Assembly: GCA_009760855.2 (NCBI GenBank)
Contig: WPIO01000020.1
Coordinates: 1,954,001-2,018,000, forward strand
Reading direction: 5' to 3'
Length of the DNA stretch: 64,000 nucleotides
Source of the DNA: Cristatella mucedo
Lineage: Eukaryota; Bryozoa; Phylactolaemata; Cristatellidae
The position numbers were made by a program, and so were the translations under genes. Shown piece after piece: positions 36,591 through 45,078 of the stretch. Within the stretch, counting starts at the first letter, position 1; every line of letters begins with the position of its first letter. The notes beneath the pieces were generated by a model, which saw only the letters and a list, made by a program, of their open reading frames with translations, did no database searches and had not been told where the DNA came from.

Positions 36591-36927
36591 CTGATGATGT
36601 GTTTTTACCCTATACGACATTTTTATTTTCTCAACTCGCATCTTTTTCCCTTTTACAACATTTTTATTTTTTCAACTCGTTCTCGTTAACACTCGAACTC
36701 GTTTCAAAACTAAAAACGTTGTAAAATGAAAAAAGCGCTCGCTTCAAAAATAAAAACATCGTATAGTGGTAAACACACATCATCACACTCGTTCTCGTTA
36801 TCACTCGAACTCCTTAAGTCTTTTAAGACTAGAATATCTATTTTCAAATCTTTATATATTATAGTAAAAAATTGTTGTTGCAATTTTTATTTTTATTTAA
36901 ACAAAATATTATTACCTTATATAGCAA
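36591..36927 (+). repeat. Left terminal inverted repeat
   Basis: Begins CTGATGATGTGTTTTTACCC and ends TTATATAGCAA directly before an ATG. By eye about 96% identical to the reverse complement of the right TIR. The outer 195 bases form an imperfect palindrome centred on GTTAAC at 36685-36690. The block CTCGTTCTCGTTA.CACTCGAACTC occurs twice (about 36676 and 36788). Confidence 0.93.
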
Positions 36928-37811
36928 ATGCCTTTATCTTATATTTCTAGAACATTTATTAGAAGAGAAGGAGAAAAAGCAAATATTTGGAAAAAAAAAG
37001 AGTTGAATATATATTTTATAAACATTCTGTACAAAGAATTGATGTGCCAACTACTGTCAAAGAACTCAATAAGTTTGTTAAAATATATACTTTACCAAAA
37101 GACAATACATGTTTGTTTGATAAGATTTATAGGGTTTTCAGTTTTGATTATATACTACAAGAAGTTGTAACTAAAGCTATTAAACGTCGAATGTGTATAG
37201 TAAAAGAACACATTTCCAATTATAGAAAAAGCAGAATATCTGAAATTAGAAAAATGAGTTGGCCTGAAAAATATACAGAAATTTCATCAATTAATTCAAA
37301 GTTAGAAAGTGGAGAATATAATCATTGTGAACATAATACTAATGAATGATTTTGTGATACCGATGTAGAATTATTGAAGACCAAAGATGTTTATGAAGAA
37401 GAACTTCAAAAATTAGGTGTTCCAGATATTAAAGTCACAGATTTTGATTACGAAAGGTGTGATGTTCCTTTTCCTAGTTTTTCTGACTGGACGCATGGTT
37501 ATGAAAAAATACACATATCAGAAAGTGAAATGGTTTTATCATTCGGTGGTAATATTCCAAAACAACTTAATGAGGTTGATGATGATTATGTTGATAGACT
37601 AAATGATATGATTCGAAGTATAGGTTACACAAAACCTATTAGTAAAATTGATAAGAATGACGCTTGGTTGAATAAAAAACTAGTATTAGAAGCAACAAAT
37701 CGTATCAATGAGATGCACGATAACTATAATAATCACAAAAGATCTGGTTACGACAGAGATTTAAATTATGGATGTAGTCATGATTTTTGTTTTGGAACTT
37801 GTAGTAGATAA
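36928..37811 (+). pseudogene. TIR-adjacent unknown ORF, broken
   Basis: The ATG follows the TIR immediately (TATATAGCAAATG). The frame changes at a run of nine A near 36991 and a TGA interrupts it at 37347-37349. After the TGA the same frame stays open to 37811. The coding potential is about 295 residues, charged and without signal peptide or membrane segment. The C-terminus is rich in Cys, His and Tyr (GCSHDFCFGTCS). I do not recognise it. Position and length suggest an early gene conserved beside the TIR. Confidence 0.6.
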
Positions 37812-37814
37812 TAT

Positions 37815-38225
37815 ATGACAGATCTAAGAATTAAAAATTTAAATAATTATAGGAAAATGGCAGATCTAAGAAAAAAGTTTGCTCTTCAAAGATATGATGA
37901 AGTAGTTGCATATAACATTAAAGTTAGATCGTGTCTAACTAAGTTAACAAGATTAAGATATATAATTAAAATTGTAAATATATTAGTAGCTTTAGGAGTT
38001 ACAGTTTCAACAACACATGTTCATGCTCATCCTGAAATAACTAATGCAGTATCAGCTTTCTCAGCACTAACAGCTATGCTAATGGCAGTTGATGGTGTTT
38101 TAGTTGAAATAGATAAAAGAAAAAGATTTACTCTTGATTCTAACACACAGTTTATTTCAAAAATAACAGATGCTTTATCTGATGAAGTAGTTACAAAAGA
38201 AGAGTTTGACAATCTTATCTTATAG
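37815..38225 (+). CDS. Small predicted membrane protein
   Basis: A product of 136 residues. A basic N-terminus is followed by two hydrophobic stretches (about residues 50-65 and 72-95) with a His-rich turn between (THVHAHPE), then an acidic C-terminal tail. It begins 3 bases after the previous ORF, in the same orientation, so the two may be co-transcribed. No family recognised. It could be a virion membrane or membrane-remodelling protein, but that is inference from hydrophobicity only. Confidence 0.65.
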   Translation: MTDLRIKNLNNYRKMADLRKKFALQRYDEVVAYNIKVRSCLTKLTRLRYIIKIVNILVALGVTVSTTHVHAHPEITNAVSAFSALTAMLMAVDGVLVEIDKRKRFTLDSNTQFISKITDALSDEVVTKEEFDNLIL

Positions 38226-38246
38226 AAAGACGTTCACAAACAGAGA

Positions 38247-39125
38247 TTAGTCCTGTTTAATAACTTGTAATTCCCCTCTAACAAAACTTCTCTTAATATC
38301 ATTTATCCAAAATCTAACCGGTTGTTTTTTCAATACCATTATTCTAGCAATAGTATGTTTAGTCAAGCTCCATATTGCATCTGTAGCTCTTCTTCTTTTT
38401 TCATTTTCTCCTTCACCAGGTTCTAGTAAATATCTAACAGCTGTTCCAAGTTCTAATAATTTTTCCTGTTCTCCGACTTTTCTATGATATTTTGGTATAT
38501 TTAATTTTACAGATTCTTTTTTTATCGCATTTACAGGTTCTTCACCAATAGATCTCGTAACGCTATTATTTAGATAATCAATAATCTTTGGTAAATTATA
38601 AATCTATTCTTTATTTCTAGTGAAATCTCCATTATTAATGTTTTCTAATTCTTTTTCATATTGCGCAATAAATGCTCTTTCTGCTACAGTTCTATTCATT
38701 CTTTCAACAAGTGCAACATTCTTCTTACTTTTAGCTTCTATAACTTGTGCCTCATGTCTTTTCATTTCTTTCATGAATTCTCCTTTAAACTCAGTTCCAG
38801 GATCTACTGTTATCTTCTTTGGCCATTCCAATAGACTTTTTGTATAAATATCTGTTATAGCTTGTGTTACTTCTTTAGAAGACTTTGTTTTAAGTGGTCT
38901 CGTGTCTTTATATCTGCTAGCAACATCAATAACGCTCAAATCATATTTGTATCCAGAATCATTCGGCATATACAAAATGTCTGCTTGATGACTTTCATTA
39001 GGTTTAGCTGTATCAGAGAAACCTTTTGGAATTACTTTCGGTCTTGGCTTGAATATCTGACTTATATCAGACTCTGGATTAAATTTCCCTTCCTTTTTTC
39101 TTTCATTTAGAGTTAAAAATGACAT
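38247..39125 (-). pseudogene. Retrovirus-like integrase (DDE), one nonsense codon
   Basis: Catalyses insertion of element DNA into the host genome. The minus-strand frame from 39125 gives the RNase-H-fold core. The catalytic residues are the Asp of HQADILYMP, the Asp of ITVDPGTEFKGEF and the Glu of VALVERMNRT, in the D,D-35-E order. A TAG at 38604-38606 interrupts the frame at a place where Maverick integrases usually carry a Trp. Downstream the same frame continues for about 118 residues, including RRRATDAIWSL and VRFWINDIKRSFVRGELQV, the C-terminal block conserved in Maverick integrases. Translation of the full length would need readthrough. The core alone is 173 residues. It diverges from the zinc-ribbon gene across only 9 bases. 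Confidence 0.88.
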
Positions 39126-39137
39126 TCTATAGAAATG
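39123..39137. promoter_or_regulatory. Bidirectional start region with palindrome TTCTATAGAA
   Basis: The start codons of the integrase (minus) and the zinc-ribbon gene (plus) face away from each other across nine bases that, with flanks, read CATTCTATAGAAATG. TTCTATAGAA is a perfect palindrome that presents the TATAG start motif to both strands. Confidence 0.6.
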
Positions 39138-39449
39138 GAAATATTTTGTGAAAGCTGTTTGACAACATTTAGCGAAATTGAATACTTAGAGTCAGGTCGT
39201 CCAGTTTGCAAAAAGGTTAAACGAAGGCTAAAGTTAAAGCATGAAATGCGTTGCGATATGTGTGATTTAGATAGTACAGAAACAGAATTCGATTGTGGTA
39301 TTTTAAGAAACAACAAAATAATCATTTTCGCAGATTGTTATTATGCAAGGAATAAATATTCTAAACAAAGACCTACAAAAATATACTGTTTAGCAAAGAA
39401 ACACTTTAAAAAAGGTGTTCCAAGCTATTCTGCATTCATCATTGTTTAG
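39135..39449 (+). CDS. Small zinc-ribbon-like protein
   Basis: A product of 104 residues with two CxxC knuckles (C5/C8 and C38/C41 in RCDMCDLDS), basic in between, then more Cys/Tyr and a Lys-rich end. It starts with the same MEI.C..C pattern as the gene at 48810, so the two may be related. Transcription or nucleic-acid binding is a reasonable guess, not shown. Confidence 0.65.
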   Translation: MEIFCESCLTTFSEIEYLESGRPVCKKVKRRLKLKHEMRCDMCDLDSTETEFDCGILRNNKIIIFADCYYARNKYSKQRPTKIYCLAKKHFKKGVPSYSAFIIV

Positions 39450-39463
39450 AACACGAATCAATA

Positions 39464-39580
39464 ATGCATATTGCAAAACTCTTCCTATTAGTAAAAGGTA
39501 AGCGTAAAGCAACTAAATTAAAAGAATTAATTGTATTACTTGTTCATTTGTACTTCTCAGGTACTTATGTAAGAAATTAA
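39464..39580 (+). CDS. Possible 38-residue basic peptide
   Basis: An open frame with a Lys-rich N-terminal half (KGKRKATKLKELI) and a hydrophobic end (VLLVHLYF). It overlaps the end of the fibre-like gene on the other strand. No homologue recognised. It may be chance in AT-rich DNA. Confidence 0.25.
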   Translation: MHIAKLFLLVKGKRKATKLKELIVLLVHLYFSGTYVRN

Positions 39581-40417
39581 AAGATTAACCTTCATATTTC
39601 CTAGGTTATCAGTATAATAATAATCAGCAGGCAATCTATTAAAATACGCGTAATACTTAAAATCTGTACCAGTAGAAGAAGTATTTACAGCTCTTACATC
39701 TCCAGATACTATTGTTGTATCGCTGCTAGGTTTTAATTGTATACAATTAGAAGATCCAACTACCACAGCACTAAGTATTATAATAGGTGGACTGTTCTTA
39801 TTTTGCCAAGAGTAAGCAGTAGAAATATTAATAATAGAATTCATAGCTCTAGGATTCAATCTAAGTACAACGACTTCTGTTATTTTTTTAACAGTTCTGT
39901 CAACATATGACTTTGTCGCAGCATCTGAAGAATTAACAGGTTCAGCAACATTAATTATAGAGTTATTATTCATATTCAAATTTGTTGTAGCAGGAGAATT
40001 CTTCAGTAATACATCTCGCTTTAATCCTCCATAAGTAACACAAAAATCATCAGGAAGAACTGTTGGTGTAGTAACAGTAGAATTCCAATATGTAGAAGTA
40101 ATAGCAAAACTATTCATATTTAAATCTCCAGTCATTGTATCTCCAGATTTCTTAACATAATTAGATACTTGACTTACATTAACAGCATCTGTTGGATTAA
40201 CTCCTGGAGCAAGATTTGTTATAGGTCTATTCTGTAAATTTAAAGAAGTGCCACTATTTACAATAAAGTTTGCATCTGCATATGCTTTTGTTACAGCATC
40301 ACCATCACTCACAGGAGCTCTCATATTAATAATTCTATTACCATTTGCATCAATGTCTGATAGAATATAACCATTTATTCTACTTACGTAGTCATCACAA
40401 TGATGTCTTCGACTCAT
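39557..40417 (-). CDS. Fibre-like protein 1 with phage-tail-fibre-type repeats
   Basis: 286 residues, intact. After a short N-terminus, the shaft-like part repeats the pattern I-x-N-(M/L)-x-x-P-V-x-x-x-D-A-(V/A)-T-K-x-Y-(A/V)-D at about residues 30, 65 and 160. Between these are GD.NMN turns (TMTGDLNMNS, TTNLNMNNNS). The C-terminal 110 residues are beta-rich and could be a binding head. Such repeats are typical of trimeric tail fibres of phages and of fibre-like proteins in large DNA viruses. The N-terminal block INGYILSDIDANGN matches INGDIFSDLDANGN in the gene at 52527, so they are paralogues. The start follows AACTATAGAGATG and overlaps the nuclease gene end by about 20 bases. A virion attachment role is inferred. 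Confidence 0.75.
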   Translation of the reverse strand: MSRRHHCDDYVSRINGYILSDIDANGNRIINMRAPVSDGDAVTKAYADANFIVNSGTSLNLQNRPITNLAPGVNPTDAVNVSQVSNYVKKSGDTMTGDLNMNSFAITSTYWNSTVTTPTVLPDDFCVTYGGLKRDVLLKNSPATTNLNMNNNSIINVAEPVNSSDAATKSYVDRTVKKITEVVVLRLNPRAMNSIINISTAYSWQNKNSPPIIILSAVVVGSSNCIQLKPSSDTTIVSGDVRAVNTSSTGTDFKYYAYFNRLPADYYYTDNLGNMKVNLLISYIST

Positions 40418-41225
40418 CTCTATAGTTATTAATTAAAAACTTTGATCTATCCAACACTTCTTTAACAATAGGAACTATTCTAAGAAATCTACAAGGATCA
40501 TCTTCTTCTACTACTTGTATCAAACATCTTCTTATATAATACTTTATATCATAACCATTTGTTTTCTTGTTATTAAATCTGCCATATTTTCTTATAAGAT
40601 CAAACTCAAAATCAAAATACTTTTCATCTTTAAGCAATAGCATAAAAATTGGTTCTCTAATTGGCATATCCAAATCAGTATTAGGAATTCTTACATTTCC
40701 AGCTGCTACATAGTCCGACGGAGGTTCTTCACAATTCAATCCAGGAACAAAAATCTCAAACTCAGAGTAAAAGCATTCACTAAGTTTTAAGACATGTAAG
40801 CCTAGTAAACACTGCGCGTGATATTGTTTAGTTATAAAATCATCAATGATATTTCTGCTCCATAAACATTTTATTTCAACTAAAGTATTGCTATCTATTA
40901 TTCCATCAGGAGAATATTTGTATACACAATCACTACTAAAACAATCGTTTGCATTATCAAGTTTTACTATAATTTTTATTTCTAAAAACTTTGCAGCAAT
41001 AGGTTCAAATACTTTACCGAATATCATTGGAGGAAATCTCATACTAGAATTATTAGCTATGTATTTTTTTAGTTTTCTATTTGCAATTAATTCTATATCA
41101 GTTTCAATCTGATCTCCAAATACTAGATCATTTCCAAGTACTGAGTAAACCTCCGAGCCTCCAATATTCAAGGACATTGATTTTTTCCACTCATCTGAAC
41201 CTTGTACAAAATCAAATTTATTCAT
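40395..41225 (-). CDS. YqaJ/lambda-exonuclease-like nuclease
   Basis: 276 residues, intact. The N-terminus has QGSDEWKKSM followed by a Gly/Ser-rich helix start (NIGGSEVYSVLG), as in YqaJ/lambda Red exonucleases (PD-(D/E)XK fold). The catalytic core is seen as YSPDGIIDSN followed by LVEIKCLWS, giving the D...E-x-K triad. A conserved Gln/His helix follows (KQYHAQCLLGL). The family resects double-stranded DNA ends for recombination or genome maturation and is known in phages, baculoviruses and large DNA viruses. It lies between the fibre and major capsid genes, in the same direction. The start is AAATATAATG. Confidence 0.82.
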   Translation of the reverse strand: MNKFDFVQGSDEWKKSMSLNIGGSEVYSVLGNDLVFGDQIETDIELIANRKLKKYIANNSSMRFPPMIFGKVFEPIAAKFLEIKIIVKLDNANDCFSSDCVYKYSPDGIIDSNTLVEIKCLWSRNIIDDFITKQYHAQCLLGLHVLKLSECFYSEFEIFVPGLNCEEPPSDYVAAGNVRIPNTDLDMPIREPIFMLLLKDEKYFDFEFDLIRKYGRFNNKKTNGYDIKYYIRRCLIQVVEEDDPCRFLRIVPIVKEVLDRSKFLINNYRDESKTSL

Positions 41226-41248
41226 TATATTTGTGGTTTAAATTTTTG

Positions 41249-42722
41249 TTAAATGTCAGTTCCATCGTAAACAAATGTTCCTTTACTGCAGGTAAATGGT
41301 GAACCATTGCCATTAGAAATAAGTTCGGCAGTGTTCTCACAGATAGTTAAATAATGAATCATAATGTTTGTAGCAGGATTGGCATTTGGTATTTGAGAGT
41401 TAAACTCAATGCTTACATCTAGCTTTGAAGTGATTCTTAAAGGTTCATCGTTGTATTGGAGATCAACAACATGAATTGGATATAGCATTAACCATTCAGG
41501 GAAAGTTACACCAACTGGTTCTGTAACTTCATTTAATCCAAGATACTGCTTTCTGAATTGAGTAAAATCTTGATATGCAGTAGAACATTTTCCGTCTTTT
41601 GGATAACTACTTCTAGCAACAGTAGGATATTGCTTTGAACCATTAGCAAGCACAGTCACATTTTTAATATCACAATGATTGTATGTGCAAGGATTTCCAG
41701 TATAATCATTATACTTATTTGTGTTTTGTGCAGCAACAATCAACCACCTAACTTTATCAATAGTATTTTGTACAGATAGAGTTCTAGTATATTTTAAACC
41801 TTGATTAAAGTTTGTTAGTGTCATATTTTCATAACTCTGTAATTAAGTCTAATTTTCTTTGCTCTCTCACTTGATACATCAGCAAGCGCTCTTTGAATAC
41901 TTTCTTTAGGAATAACACAAGGAACCATCAGTCTCATTTTTGACATACTAATCTTAAATGCATTCCAAAGTCCTTCATTAGCAGCCCCAGCAGCACCTCT
42001 AGATGTAATTGAATTAGTAAGTCACTTCCACCAACTCTCGTCATCTCAAGCGTTAATGGAATATTATAAAGAATCTTATTCATATCTGCGCAAAATCCAG
42101 ACAATCTTGAAAGTGGGAGTGAGATACTAAAAGTTCCTGCATTATCTGATAAGTCACTCGAAAGACCTCTTCTGTAAGCAAAACCAATATTACTAGAAGT
42201 TGCTGCAGAAGCACTTGGACTAACATAAGCACTGCTGCCTGTATACAGATCATCAAATGAATTTGCTTCATCTTTCTTCCATCCAGTTGCAGGTCCTTCT
42301 GTTCGGTTGTAATCATTTGGATATGTAAGGTGACCCATAAGAGTTGATACACTACCAGGGCCTTCTTTCAATGAATAGCTTTCTATTTCTTCAGCACCAA
42401 GTCTAATTCTCATTGAACTAAACATCCAAGCTCCAGCATTGTTAACAAATCCAGCAGCAAGAGTTCTAGCAGGTGCTGCAAAGTTTCCACCAGCAGTTGT
42501 TTGAACTTGCAATTGTCCTTCAAGCAGCAGATAAGCATCTGACAGCACATAGCAAAGTTGTTGCTCGCCAGGAACGGTGAATGTAACTAGTTTATTTGCA
42601 ATACTATCTGTTTCATTTCCATTACTCTGATAAAACTCTCTGTATTGGTAATCTTTAATTTTGAAGTTAGGAAAGCTAGGATCGCCTAATTCTAGTATAG
42701 TGTCAATCGGTGCACTTGCCAT
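41249..42722 (-). pseudogene. Major capsid protein (double jelly-roll hexon), two frame changes
   Basis: The first frame (42722-41934) encodes the N-terminal jelly roll: a Pro/Gly-rich start, then LLEGQLQVQ and SMRIRLGAEEIESYSL with the usual Thr/Gly-rich loops. The frame changes near 42015 and again near 41832. The middle stretch still reads capsid-like, and the last frame (41824-41249) holds the second jelly roll, including FPEWLMLYPIHVVDLQYND. The combined length, about 490 codons, is normal for Polinton capsid proteins. Both changes look like loss of one base in short A runs. Assembly error is possible. The start is TATATAGAGAAAAAATG. Confidence 0.88.
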
Positions 42723-42749
42723 TTTTTCTCTATATAAAAAAGTAAAAAT

Positions 42750-42935
42750 TTATTTCTTATTCTGAATGTATAAACCAGCACCAATTTTTTTCACATATCC
42801 GCCATATCCATCAGCTCTTGGCATAATTCCAGGAACAGCAGATTTCTCTTTTATAACTCTTTCTATTTCTTTGTATGCCTTGGGATCATTTTCCTTCAAC
42901 ATTTCTGAATAATCCTCAGTCTCAGAATCCTCCAT
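42750..42935 (-). CDS. Small acidic/basic ORF upstream of the capsid gene
   Basis: 61 residues: an acidic first half (MEDSETEDYSEMLKEND), then a Gly/Tyr-rich end (GYGGYVKKIGAGLY). It overlaps the end of the gene at 43339 by 40 bases in another frame. It may be a separate small virion protein or the displaced C-terminus of that gene after a one-base loss in an A run. The sequence alone does not decide. Confidence 0.5.
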   Translation of the reverse strand: MEDSETEDYSEMLKENDPKAYKEIERVIKEKSAVPGIMPRADGYGGYVKKIGAGLYIQNKK

Positions 42936-43339
42936 TTTGCCTTGTATTTTTTCTTAGGTTTAAGTTTGTTAAGCATAGCTCGTTTTATCTCAAGATCAAT
43001 CTTTTTAAGCTTTCTATCATAATCTTCTTCTTTCTTTCGTTTTTCTAATTCATATTCATATTCTTTCTTTCTTCTTTCCTCTTCAGCTTTATCATCAATA
43101 TCTCTACGCTTATTAGCATACTCCTGGTCAATCTTTTCTTTCTTTGTCTGCAACTCAATTAATTTTCTAGCCTGATGCATCTCAATACCTTTGTTAGCAA
43201 TGTTCATACTAAGCCCAGTAAGTCCAGTAAGCACAGGTGCTGCTTTTCCAACACAATCAATAATCTTGTCAAGTACACCAAAACCATGGTATTTTCCACC
43301 AGTTATCCTTCCATGACCAATTCTAGCATAGCTACCCAT
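42896..43339 (-). CDS. Putative minor virion protein: hydrophobic helix plus coiled coil
   Basis: 147 residues. A Gly/His-rich N-terminus (MGSYARIGHGRITGGKYHGF) is followed by an amphipathic/hydrophobic segment (about residues 22-50) and a long charged helix rich in Lys/Glu (about 55-130), very likely a coiled coil. This layout, next to capsid and penton genes, resembles the protein-VI-like membrane-active proteins of adenoviruses and adintoviruses. That assignment rests on layout, not on a clear motif. The start follows ATATAGG. Confidence 0.55.
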   Translation of the reverse strand: MGSYARIGHGRITGGKYHGFGVLDKIIDCVGKAAPVLTGLTGLSMNIANKGIEMHQARKLIELQTKKEKIDQEYANKRRDIDDKAEEERRKKEYEYELEKRKKEEDYDRKLKKIDLEIKRAMLNKLKPKKKYKAKWRILRLRIIQKC

Positions 43340-43345
43340 CCTATA

Positions 43346-44197
43346 TTATTTGGAAATTTCTATTGTAGCTATAACATCTGTAATAGTATTTATTGTATTT
43401 TTATTTTGATCTGTTAAACTAATTTTAATACTACTTACACCATCAATGTCTCCGTGAGTAGGCAAAAATAAAATATTTGGAATATGCACGTCAACCTTTT
43501 CTCCTGGATTAACATCATTAATATCAATTAAGAATAAAGATGATGATTGTTCTAAAAATCCTTTTTTATGTTCGACATAGTTCTTACTAGGATCTACAAG
43601 ATCACAATCAATACTTATCCATTTTACTCCAGAATTATCTGGCAACTGCATTTTATTCCAAGCCTTGTAAGTTCCAGAGAAATGCATTGCTTTTTCTATA
43701 GCTTCATATGGTATTCCACCAACCATCGCAGCATCAAATGTGCCTTGTAAATTTGAACTAAATCCTAAAGTATCTCCAATAGAGTTGATTATTCCAGAAT
43801 TTGTTCCAAGTAGCACAAGATAGTCTTGACCAATTTGCATAATTATTTTATCATCAGTATCTACACTAAATTGTATTCCATTTGTTGGAGGCCTAGCTAA
43901 TGGATTTAAAAATAATCTTGCTACTAGTAAAGCATTATTTAGGTAAGCAACAAGTTTTGAACTATCATAATATCCTTCTGGGACTGCAATAGAATAATTG
44001 TCTCGATTAACAATATTTGTTCTATACCAAAGCATATCGTTTACTCCAGTAGTAATATTTGATATTATTCTGTTTGTATATGTAAACTCAACTCTCCGTA
44101 AGCCTATTTTGTTATACCCAGAATCAGATCCAAGCATTAATTGAGGAACAAGAGCCTTTGAATCTGAACTGGTAGTCCCAGTGATTCTTATAGACAT
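43346..44197 (-). CDS. Penton-like minor capsid protein
   Basis: 283 residues from the ATG at 44197, which follows AATATAAGA. It is beta-rich, with the pattern of Polinton pentons: RRVEFTYTNRIISNI, the YYDSSKLVAYLNNALL segment that follows the first strands, a GFSSNLQG turn, and a C-terminal strand series ending in VIATIEI. The family forms the pentameric vertex capsomer through a single jelly roll. It is intact, sits directly upstream of the minor virion protein and capsid genes, and is probably transcribed with them. Confidence 0.7.
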   Translation of the reverse strand: MSIRITGTTSSDSKALVPQLMLGSDSGYNKIGLRRVEFTYTNRIISNITTGVNDMLWYRTNIVNRDNYSIAVPEGYYDSSKLVAYLNNALLVARLFLNPLARPPTNGIQFSVDTDDKIIMQIGQDYLVLLGTNSGIINSIGDTLGFSSNLQGTFDAAMVGGIPYEAIEKAMHFSGTYKAWNKMQLPDNSGVKWISIDCDLVDPSKNYVEHKKGFLEQSSSLFLIDINDVNPGEKVDVHIPNILFLPTHGDIDGVSSIKISLTDQNKNTINTITDVIATIEISK

Positions 44198-44204
44198 TCT
44201 TATA

Positions 44205-45075
44205 TTATATTTCAATAATTTCTATTACAACAGTAATTTGTTGCGAACCAAAATCTAAAATTTTTGAATTTTGGTCTGTAATTGTAATCAATATATCAGA
44301 AAGAGATTCTCCAACAAGATTGTGATATTCAAGAGTATTCGGCTCATATACCATTTGTTCCCAAGGATAAAAATTATAAGCAACACTTCTTAGAGCTTTT
44401 GTTTCGATATTATTTATGTAACTAGTTCCACTAGCAACCAAATTACAATTTACAAGAATTAAATTTAAGTCAGAAACAAAAACTTCATTTTCTGAAGTAA
44501 TTTTAGTTCCTGGATCTGTAGTTAATTGCATAAATTGTTTCCAGGTGGTGCAGTATATGTACTTATTGGAAATGTTTTATCAGTTGTATAAACAGTTCCA
44601 GTAAATCCAAGTAAAGGAGCTATTGTAGACTTAACAGCAACAAATGTAAACCCAGCAGGCATAGTAATCCAATAATTAGAAGTAGCAGTATCAATACCTA
44701 AAACAAACTTATTACTTCCAGATAATATAACAGAATTATTTATTGTATCAGCAATTCCAATATTTACATCATCAGAAACAGCTGCACATATTCCAGGAGG
44801 AATAATTACTTCTCGTTCACTTCCACCTGTAAGTCTGTAAACAAAAGTATTATTCTCACTTGTTATATTTTTAATAGAGTTAGTACCAACAAATTTTTTG
44901 AAGCATACCTTAAATTTTTAATTCTTAAGTCTTATTGGGTTGTTGATGTTTATTCTAATAGGATTAGTAGTTCTAGTTACGTTAAAAACATCCTTCCTTA
45001 CCTGCAATGGTATCTTTTTTGATTGCCTCAACATTCTTTAGAATATCCTTAGCCACATCAAGAAGATCTGACATT
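44205..45075 (-). pseudogene. Second penton-like structural gene, broken
   Basis: The start at 45075 follows TGATATATAGAGA. The frame changes near 45025 (A run) and near 44545, and a TAA lies at 44921-44923. The last frame (44531-44205) ends in DILITITDQNSKILDFGS and ITVVIEI, very like the last strands of the penton next door (KISLTDQNKNTI, VIATIEI). Reading across the breaks gives about 290 codons. It is probably a diverged tandem duplicate of the penton, or a second jelly-roll virion protein such as a spike base. Confidence 0.6.
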
Positions 45076-45078
45076 CTC

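Noticed and set aside
36928-37170. 80-residue ORF as a complete small gene
   Set aside because: It loses coding character after the A run at about 36991 while another frame gains it. Better seen as the first part of one broken gene.
38247-39125. Retroviral or Ty3 integrase from an LTR element
   Set aside because: No LTRs, reverse transcriptase or protease of that kind nearby. The C-terminal block and gene neighbours are Maverick type.
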